Positions 40,933 through 45,945 of a stretch of DNA of 45,945 bases are shown here, piece by piece. The stretch comes from Ruminococcaceae bacterium UBA6434 (GTDB lineage Bacteria > Bacillota > Clostridia > Oscillospirales > Acutalibacteraceae). The first letter of the stretch is position 1, and each line of letters starts with the position of its first letter. The position numbers were made by a program, and so were the translations under genes. The notes under the pieces are model-generated. The model made no database searches. It saw nothing but the letters and a program-made list of their open reading frames with translations, and had not been told where the DNA came from. The stretch is from the NCBI GenBank assembly GCA_002437245.1, contig DJOQ01000028.1, forward strand, positions 1-45,945, written 5' to 3'.

Positions 40933-42117
40933 ATGAGAGGCACTAAAAAATTTATCGGTATTATAATTTCGCTTTCGATACTTTTTTCGTGCCTTTTCTC
41001 TTTCAGCGCCTATGCGGCGGATGGGTTCTCCGTTTTTTCAACGGGCGCTACGGCGCGTACGGGCGAGACGGTCACTATAAGCATTAAAAATACCGAGGCC
41101 TCTCTCGGCTCATATTCCGTGTTTGTTAATTACGATAAAACCAAGCTTCAGTATAAGTCGAGCTCACTCGGCGATGCAGGCAGCGCGCTTCCGCAGGCGT
41201 CGTGTACGCATATTGAAAGTGCTTCGCAGATAAGGTATGTCGGCGCAACATCTTCTCAGAACAATGTGCGGATAAAGGCAGGCACCGTTATGACGATAAC
41301 TTTTCTCGTTATCGGAACCGTGTCGGGCTCTACCCCCGTGGGTACGCCGATTTCCGTGTATGCGGCAGCCTATGATTCGAGTGCAAAAAGTGTAAATGTT
41401 TCGTCGCAGGGCAATTCCGTGCTTATAATGCCGTCGAGCAACAATACTCCGGGGCAGCAGGTGCAGGTTGTAACCGATGGGTCGGCACAGCAAAATAACA
41501 ACGGCAATGCCAATCCCGACAGCTCAAACGACGCCTCGCTTAAATCAATGCGTGTTTACGGTATAACCGATGCAGGGGAAACTACGGTGGATCTTACGCT
41601 TTCTCCTGAATTTTCGTCGGATACGCTCTTTTATAATACGAGCGTAATGAGCGACGTAGCAAGAATTCAGATAGACGCCGTGCCGAATAACGAAAAAGCA
41701 CAGGTAAGTATACCGATGGGCTATCTTAAAATGGATATAGGCAGTAACACCACTAAAATTACCGTTACCGCAGAGGACGGCGTTACAACTATGACGTATG
41801 TTTTGACTACGGTTAAATCCGAGTCGGGCACGTCGATAATAGCGCCTATTGAGACAGAGCCTTATACCGAGGGGCTTCCCGATGAGCCGGTGACGGAAGA
41901 AACCGCCGCAGAGCCGGAAACACAGAATAATGCGATAGCCTCTCCGGCTGATAATATTAAAAACGCAGTTAAAGACCATATCAAAAACGAGACATTCGTT
42001 ATAGTCGGCGTTACATCGGGGATTGTAGCCGTTATTCTTGCGGTTACGGCTGCCGCGCTGTTCAATAAGACCCGCAAAAAGGAAAAACCGTCAAAAGATA
42101 AAAACGAAAGCCGATAA
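40933..42117 (+). CDS. Cell-surface protein with cohesin-like and cadherin-like domains
   Basis: A 394-residue exported protein. A signal peptide (1-28, AYA cleavage) is followed by a cohesin-type beta sandwich (about 30-167: GETVTISIKNTE, YSVFVNYDKTKLQYKS, GTVMTITFLVIG), an Asn/Gln/Ser linker, a cadherin-like beta-sandwich domain (about 201-294), an acidic Thr/Glu/Pro linker and a C-terminal membrane helix (354-377) with a basic tail. Cohesin modules bind dockerins in cellulosomes but also occur alone; no dockerin protein is in the window. It would be held at the membrane and project through the wall. ATG 40933 has GGAGG five bases upstream. Confidence 0.8.
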   Translation: MRGTKKFIGIIISLSILFSCLFSFSAYAADGFSVFSTGATARTGETVTISIKNTEASLGSYSVFVNYDKTKLQYKSSSLGDAGSALPQASCTHIESASQIRYVGATSSQNNVRIKAGTVMTITFLVIGTVSGSTPVGTPISVYAAAYDSSAKSVNVSSQGNSVLIMPSSNNTPGQQVQVVTDGSAQQNNNGNANPDSSNDASLKSMRVYGITDAGETTVDLTLSPEFSSDTLFYNTSVMSDVARIQIDAVPNNEKAQVSIPMGYLKMDIGSNTTKITVTAEDGVTTMTYVLTTVKSESGTSIIAPIETEPYTEGLPDEPVTEETAAEPETQNNAIASPADNIKNAVKDHIKNETFVIVGVTSGIVAVILAVTAAALFNKTRKKEKPSKDKNESR

Positions 42118-42159
42118 AAAGATAATCGGATAAACAATCAAACAAACCGGAAATTTATT

Positions 42160-42202
42160 TTTAAACAAAAAGAACGAACCCCTTTTAGGAGGTTCGTTCT
42201 TT
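42160..42202 (-). terminator. Terminator of gdhA (minus strand, possibly bidirectional)
   Basis: AAAGAACGAACC (42169-42180) and GGTTCGTTCTTT (42191-42202) form a perfect 12-bp stem. Read on the minus strand it is followed by TTTTGTTTAAAAAT, a good terminator tail for gdhA. On the plus strand the T-run is weaker but it may also stop the surface-protein transcript. Confidence 0.85.
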
Positions 42203-42216
42203 GTTATCTCGGTTTA

Positions 42217-43470
42217 TTACGGCCAAATGCCTCTGAGCTTAGTGGTGTCAACAACTCTCTTAAGAGCTATGAGATAAGCTCCCGTTCTGAAAGAAACATT
42301 GTTTTCTTTTGCAATGCTGTATACGTTTTCAAACGCTTTGCTCATTTTTCTTGCGAGCTTTGAGTTAACTTCCTCTTCGGTCCATTCAAATGACTGGAGA
42401 TTCTGTACCCACTCAAAATATGAAACAACAACTCCGCCGGAGTTTGCGAGAATATCCGGTACAAGTACAATGCCCTTTTTATTGAGAATTTCATCTGCTT
42501 CAATAGTTGTGGGGCCGTTGGCGCCCTCTACTATAACCTTAGCTTTGATTTTATCGGCATTGTCTTTGTTTATCTGGTTCTCAAGAGCGGCAGGAATAAG
42601 TATTGTGGTATCAAGCGTTAAAAGCTCTTCGTTTGAAATTCTCTTCATACCGTCTTCGTTGTAGCCCGAAAGGAGGTTGCCCTTAGTCGAGAGATAGTCG
42701 AGAATTGCAGGTATATTAAGACCGTTTTCATTGCAGATACCGCCGGAAACATCGCTTACGGCAACTATTTTTGCACCCTCTTTGTCAAGGAGCTTCGCCG
42801 TAATGCTGCCGACATTACCCATACCCTGAATAGCTATTGTGGATGATTTAATGTCTATGCCGAGCTTTTCGCAAATATAAAGTGTGTTAAGCATTATGCC
42901 GCGACCTGTGGCTTCGTTTCTGCCTTCGCTGCCGCCGAGAGCTATCGGTTTACCCGTAACTACGGCAGGAGTAGAGTGTCCGTTTAACATGCTGTATGTA
43001 TCCATTATCCAGCCCATTACTTCGGCGTTTGTTCCTACGTCGGGAGCGGGTATATCTTTATCGGGTCCGATTATAGGTGCTATCATAGAGGTAAAGCGTC
43101 TTGTAAGTCTCTGCTTTTCACCGTCGGAAAGAGTTGTCGGGTCAACAACTATGCCGCCCTTGCCGCCGCCGTATGGAATATCGGCAACCGCACATTTAAA
43201 TGTCATCCAAGCCGACAATGCCTTAACTTCGTCAAGATTGACGTTCTGATGATAGCGGATACCGCCCTTTGCAGGACCTCTTACCGTAGAATGCTGAACG
43301 CGATAGCCTTTAAATACTTTAACGCTGCCGTCGTCCATTCTTACGGGAACGGAAACGGTGAGTTCTCTTTCGGGGTACTTCACAGCTTCGTATTCAGCCG
43401 GCTTGTAGCCGAGAATATGCGCTGCGTTTTCAACTGTTGCGAGCACGTTGTCATAAGGATTATAACTCAT
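42217..43470 (-). CDS. gdhA: Glutamate dehydrogenase
   Basis: A 417-residue Glu/Leu/Phe/Val dehydrogenase linking glutamate to 2-oxoglutarate and ammonia. The substrate region includes RGPAKGGIRYH and the catalytic-lysine block ADIPYGGGKGGI; the nucleotide fold has AIQGMGNVGSITAKLL. The length fits the hexameric 410-450-residue type, and the closest style is the NAD-linked catabolic group, though coenzyme choice cannot be settled. It is alone on the minus strand with its own promoter, a palindrome near its transcription start and its own terminator, so it is independently regulated. The ribosome site is GGAGTG. Confidence 0.95.
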   Translation of the reverse strand: MSYNPYDNVLATVENAAHILGYKPAEYEAVKYPERELTVSVPVRMDDGSVKVFKGYRVQHSTVRGPAKGGIRYHQNVNLDEVKALSAWMTFKCAVADIPYGGGKGGIVVDPTTLSDGEKQRLTRRFTSMIAPIIGPDKDIPAPDVGTNAEVMGWIMDTYSMLNGHSTPAVVTGKPIALGGSEGRNEATGRGIMLNTLYICEKLGIDIKSSTIAIQGMGNVGSITAKLLDKEGAKIVAVSDVSGGICNENGLNIPAILDYLSTKGNLLSGYNEDGMKRISNEELLTLDTTILIPAALENQINKDNADKIKAKVIVEGANGPTTIEADEILNKKGIVLVPDILANSGGVVVSYFEWVQNLQSFEWTEEEVNSKLARKMSKAFENVYSIAKENNVSFRTGAYLIALKRVVDTTKLRGIWP

Positions 43471-43498
43471 TACTTAACACTCCATTCATCTGTTGTGG

Positions 43499-43514
43499 GT
43501 GAATTTAAATTCAC
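43499..43514. promoter_or_regulatory. 16-bp perfect palindrome at the gdhA transcription start
   Basis: GTGAATTTAAATTCAC (43499-43514) is perfectly self-complementary. On the minus strand it begins about 10 bases after the predicted -10, so it covers roughly +3 to +18, a classic repressor position. No known regulator consensus is recognised. Confidence 0.55.
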
Positions 43515-43523
43515 TTTAATACT

Positions 43524-43551
43524 ATCTTACAGCTTTTTTGCATTTTGTCAA
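43524..43551 (-). promoter_or_regulatory. Promoter of gdhA
   Basis: On the minus strand TTGACA (43551-43546), 16 bases, TAAGAT (43529-43524), about 54 bases before the ATG. The remaining 210 bases between this and the tRNA-Ser promoter hold no gene I can support. Confidence 0.65.
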
Positions 43552-43762
43552 TAATATTTTTACATAAAAATACAATTATGTTTGATATGCATAAAACTGT
43601 ATCTCGTGAATTGGGCACAACTCCCATACCGTAATCGTATTTGTGTACGTTGCCTTTAAAACAAAAAGAACTTCTCGCGAACACGGGGCAAAGAAATATT
43701 TGAGCCCTTTTAATATTATTTTGCGGTAGGATGCCGAAATTTGTGTAATGCAAAAATATTGC

Positions 43763-43791
43763 TTGCTTTTTTTAATAAAATCATATATAAT
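43763..43791 (+). promoter_or_regulatory. Promoter of tRNA-Ser
   Basis: TTGCTT (43763-43768), 17 bases, TATAAT (43786-43791), placing the start about 15 bases before the tRNA 5' end. Confidence 0.7.
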
Positions 43792-43812
43792 ATCCTTCGT
43801 AATTTGATCTAT

Positions 43813-43904
43813 GGAGAGTTGTCCGAGCTGGTCGAAGGAGCACGATTGGAAATCGTGTAACCGCCTAAAACGGTTCGAGGGTTCGAATCCCTTGCTCTCC
43901 GCCA
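43813..43904 (+). tRNA. tRNA-Ser (anticodon GGA)
   Basis: A 92-base class II tRNA. GGAGAGT at the 5' end pairs with GCTCTCC (one wobble), followed by G and CCA. The anticodon arm is CACGA-TTGGAAA-TCGTG, giving GGA (reads UCC/UCU). A long variable arm (CCGCCTAAAACGG region) and the T loop TTCGAAT are present. A mobile element lies just downstream. Confidence 0.95.
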
Positions 43905-43905
43905 T

Positions 43906-43962
43906 AACTGGACACTAATTTTGATACAATGCGTATCTTGATTGGTGTCCAGTTTCTTTTTG
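43906..43962 (+). terminator. Terminator of tRNA-Ser
   Basis: AACTGGACACTAAT (43906-43919) pairs with ATTGGTGTCCAGTT (43941-43954) with one wobble, with an inner GATAC/GTATC stem, followed by TCTTTTT. It begins two bases after the tRNA CCA. Confidence 0.85.
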
Positions 43963-44088
43963 CAAAGTCCTTGATTTGCAAGGCTTTTCGATACTTTTTA
44001 ACGATATAAGGCTTCGTGGCGTTCCGGAAACGGTCGCTGCGGAGCCTTTTGCGTTTTCTCCCATAACACTTTTTAACGAAAGGTCGAG

Positions 44089-44140
44089 GGGTGTGCAGAT
44101 TTTAGTCGGGGGTGTGCATTTTCGGCAAAAAGGGTGTGCA
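44089..44140. repeat. Three direct repeats GGGTGTGCA
   Basis: Exact copies of GGGTGTGCA at 44089-44097, 44110-44118 and 44132-44140, with starts 21 and 22 bases apart (about two helical turns), so all face the same side of the DNA. The first two extend upstream as GTCG(A)GG, and ATTTT-like tracts follow each. They lie in the 320-base gap between tRNA-Ser and the recombinase end, which has no gene. Confidence 0.8.
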
Positions 44141-44161
44141 CATTTTAATTATTCCTCAAGA

Positions 44162-44217
44162 GCGCAAAAGAAAGGCCGCAAAACCTGTTCGCCCAAAATA
44201 CGAACGACCTTGCGACC
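44162..44217 (-). terminator. Terminator of the serine recombinase gene (minus strand)
   Basis: On the minus strand GGTCGCAA (44217-44210) pairs with TTGCGGCC (44181-44174) with one wobble, enclosing GTTCG/CGAAC (44205-44201 with 44191-44187), and is followed by TTTCTTTTG. It starts eight bases after the recombinase stop. Confidence 0.7.
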
Positions 44218-44224
44218 TTGTATC

Positions 44225-45805
44225 TTATTCTCCGACCTTGACCTCTGTGCCGTTCTTGAAAACGAAGGTAATCGCACCGTTCCTGTGGACGATTGCCTTC
44301 TCGACCATCACCGTCCAGATGGTGTCGCTCCACTCACGCAGCACCACCGGCTGTTTTTTGAGGGTGCGGATGTAAAGTGCCATTGCCTTGTCTTGCTGAC
44401 TTTGCGTAGTACGCAGGTTCTGTAACCGCTCCAGTTCCGCAGCGGCTTTTTCGTAACGCTCGGTGAGGGCTTCATACTTTCTCAGATAAGCCTCCTGAGA
44501 CTGCGCCGTGGAAGCGTTTTCCTTGACTGCCGCCTTGACCAGTTCGGCTACGACCTGTGTTTCCTCAAGCTGCCGTTCAATTTCTGCGTCCAATTCCGCA
44601 AAGTCTGTCAGCGCACGGCGCATGGTTTCGCAGTCCTTGATGATCTGCTCCCGGTTCTCCATCATCCGGTTGTAGGCTTGAGTGAAAAGCCGCTGCACGG
44701 TTTCCGTGTTTACCGTGGGAGTATGGCAGCGTTCTTCAACCTTGAACTTGCTGTTGCATTGCCAGATGGTGCGGCGGTAGCGGTCGGTGGAATGCCAGAC
44801 CTTTGAGCCGAAGAAGCCGCCGCAGTCCTCACAGACCAACTTGGCTGAAAGAACGCTCTTTCCGCTGTAGGCTCTGCCCAATGCTTTCCTCCTGGCAAAC
44901 TCCGTCTGCACATGATCCCATTCATCCGGGTCAACAATGGCAGGGTGGCTGCCTTCCACATAGTATTGCGGCACCTCACCCTCGTTGGGCTTCATCCTCT
45001 TTTCCAGAAAATCAACCGTGAAGGACTTCTGGAGTAGCGCATCCCCCTTGTACTTTTCATTTTGCAGAATGCTGGTGACCGTGGTCTTGCTCCATTTATC
45101 TTTGCCGCCTGGTGACGGAATCCCCAAGTCCTCCAAACATCTGCAAATGGCGGCTTGGCTCTTGCCGTCAAGGAAAAGACGGTAAATCAGCTGAACAACT
45201 TTCGCTTCGCTTTCCACAATGGTAGGTCTGCCGTCCTCACCCTTTTCGTAGCCAAGGAAACGTTTATAGGCAAGATGCACCTTTCCGTCAGCGAAGCTCT
45301 TACGCTGTCCCCAGGTGATGTTTTCCGAAATGCTGCGGCTTTCTTCTTGGGCAAGGCTCGACATGATGGTGATGAGCAACTCACCCTTGCCGTCAAATGT
45401 GAAAATACCTTCCTTTTCGAAGTAACATTCCACACCGTTTTCCTTCAGCTTGCGGATGGTGACCAGACTGTCCACGGTGTTCCTGGCAAATCGGCTGACC
45501 GACTTTGTGACAATGAGGTCGATTTTTCCGGCAAGAGCATCCGAAACCATGCTGTTAAAGCCGTCTCGCTTTTTGGTGTTACAGCCGGAAATGCCCTCAT
45601 CCGTATATACTTTTACGAAGTCCCATTCCGGCTTGGACTGTATGAATTTGGTGTAGTAATCCACCTGGGCTTCGTAGCTGGTGAACTGCTCGTCGCTGTC
45701 GGTGGAAACACGGGCATATCCTGCAACACGCCGCTTCTGCGCGGCCACCTTCGGCAGGTGTGTCAGCGGATTGATGGTTGCGGGTATCATGGTTACTTTA
45801 GGCAT
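44225..45805 (-). CDS. Large serine recombinase (site-specific integrase)
   Basis: A complete 526-residue resolvase/invertase-type recombinase. The catalytic domain (about 25-165) has nucleophile Ser34 in GYARVSTDSDEQ, then YTDEGISGCNTKKRDGF and the arginine block TKSVSRFARNTVDSL. The recombinase domain (about 180-300), a zinc ribbon (CEDCGGFFG to CNSKFKVEERCH) and a long coiled coil (about 395-480) follow, as in TnpX-like and phage integrases. Such enzymes excise and insert mobile elements without homology. Codons favour ATC, CTG and GTG while the rest of the window favours ATA and CTT, a sign of transfer. Its ATG overlaps the end of a second recombinase gene. Confidence 0.95.
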   Translation of the reverse strand: MPKVTMIPATINPLTHLPKVAAQKRRVAGYARVSTDSDEQFTSYEAQVDYYTKFIQSKPEWDFVKVYTDEGISGCNTKKRDGFNSMVSDALAGKIDLIVTKSVSRFARNTVDSLVTIRKLKENGVECYFEKEGIFTFDGKGELLITIMSSLAQEESRSISENITWGQRKSFADGKVHLAYKRFLGYEKGEDGRPTIVESEAKVVQLIYRLFLDGKSQAAICRCLEDLGIPSPGGKDKWSKTTVTSILQNEKYKGDALLQKSFTVDFLEKRMKPNEGEVPQYYVEGSHPAIVDPDEWDHVQTEFARRKALGRAYSGKSVLSAKLVCEDCGGFFGSKVWHSTDRYRRTIWQCNSKFKVEERCHTPTVNTETVQRLFTQAYNRMMENREQIIKDCETMRRALTDFAELDAEIERQLEETQVVAELVKAAVKENASTAQSQEAYLRKYEALTERYEKAAAELERLQNLRTTQSQQDKAMALYIRTLKKQPVVLREWSDTIWTVMVEKAIVHRNGAITFVFKNGTEVKVGE

Positions 45806-45944
45806 TGTGCTTGCTCCTCTCTAAGGTTTTTCGGCGTGCAGCTTCCTTCATCTCGTCCGTCCAACTTTCTGCTCTGGAACGGTCTTTCCATGTGCGTGTC
45901 ACTTCCGAGCCGTCTTTGAAGCAGAAAACCAGAATGTTTCCGTT
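45798..45944 (-). CDS. C-terminal end of a second serine recombinase (partial)
   Basis: The minus-strand frame running in from the window end encodes 48 residues and a stop at 45800-45798. It includes ILVFCFKDGSEV, which parallels the final ITFVFKNGTEVKV of the complete recombinase, then a basic tail with RSRAESWTDEMKEAARRK, typical of recombinase ends in tandem-recombinase elements. The stop overlaps the next gene's ATG by eight bases, so the two are translationally coupled. The rest of the gene is beyond the window. Confidence 0.75.
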   Translation of the reverse strand, partial: NGNILVFCFKDGSEVTRTWKDRSRAESWTDEMKEAARRKTLERSKHNA

Positions 45945-45945
45945 G

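Larger units (their letters stand above)
44089..45945. mobile_element. End of a recombinase-bearing mobile element beside tRNA-Ser
   Basis: The direct repeats, the complete serine recombinase, the partial second recombinase and the codon shift together mark one end of an integrated element running past the window. The exact boundary is not visible; it lies between the tRNA-Ser terminator (43962) and the recombinase stop (44225). The window's final base truncates it. Confidence 0.65.

Noticed and set aside
43576..43905. Minus-strand 109-residue ORF beginning MAESKGFEPSNRFRR
   Set aside because: Its start is the antisense of tRNA-Ser; this peptide pattern is a well-known spurious translation of tRNA complement. 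It has no ribosome site.
45155..45919. Plus-strand 254-residue ORF
   Set aside because: It lies wholly antisense to the serine recombinases, whose motifs are unmistakable; it is a shadow frame.
1..45945. CRISPR array, toxin-antitoxin pair, insertion sequence or replication origin
   Set aside because: No regularly spaced repeat-spacer series, no transposase frame and no DnaA-box cluster were seen; the only mobile DNA signal is the recombinase region at the end.

Overview
The window is a chromosomal stretch of a low-to-mid GC Firmicute, most likely a Clostridia/Oscillospirales (Ruminococcaceae-like) gut anaerobe. The grounds are the hrcA-grpE-dnaK-dnaJ order behind a CIRCE operator, the cdaA-cdaR pair, scpA-scpB-DUF2953-ytfJ-dacF, remA, the stp-prkC-rsgA-thiN block, frequent GTG/TTG starts with strong AGGAGG-type ribosome sites, and a surface protein with a cohesin-like domain. 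Species cannot be named from sequence alone.

Layout. 1-3.8 kb: a truncated MATE transporter remnant, an alpha/beta hydrolase translationally coupled to a PflX-like radical SAM protein, an MscL channel with an added zinc ribbon, and proC. 3.9-9 kb: heat-shock operon (CIRCE, hrcA, grpE, dnaK, dnaJ). 9-12.3 kb: dut, prmA, a DUF4358 membrane-anchored protein, ychF. 12.3-14.1 kb: tRNA-Arg(CCG), then a DUF3343 protein coupled to a class-V aminotransferase/cysteine desulfurase. 14.1-20 kb: diadenylate cyclase cdaA and its regulator cdaR, a lipoprotein with four calcium-type loops, and an OmpR/EnvZ-type two-component system. 19.9-27.3 kb: yqhQ-like DUF1385, prmC, an M50 peptidase, scpA, scpB, DUF2953, ytfJ, a D,D-carboxypeptidase, an RluB-type pseudouridine synthase and an unrecognised small ORF. 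27.3-40.8 kb: a long run of almost gap-free housekeeping genes (yicC, remA, gmk, rpoZ, priA, def, fmt, yugP-like peptidase, rsmB, rlmN, stp, prkC, rsgA, thiN). 40.8-43.5 kb: the cohesin/cadherin-like surface protein on +, then gdhA on -. 43.8-45.9 kb: tRNA-Ser(GGA), followed by the end of a mobile element carrying one complete large serine recombinase and the tail of a second.

How it fits together. Most of the window is core: protein folding, translation start and ribosome maturation (def, fmt, rsmB, rlmN, rsgA, prmA, prmC), chromosome segregation (scpAB), replication restart (priA), nucleotide supply (dut, gmk) and envelope signalling (c-di-AMP, PASTA kinase/phosphatase, two-component system). 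Genes commonly overlap by ATGA or a few bases, implying translational coupling.

No CRISPR array, defence island or evident new multi-gene system is visible. The points most worth a second look are smaller: the triple GGGTGTGCA repeat beside the recombinases, a 16-bp palindrome at the predicted gdhA transcription start, the MscL zinc-ribbon fusion, a promoter butted against an intrinsic terminator ahead of yicC, a hairpin covering the dacF ribosome site, and the lipoprotein next to the two-component system.
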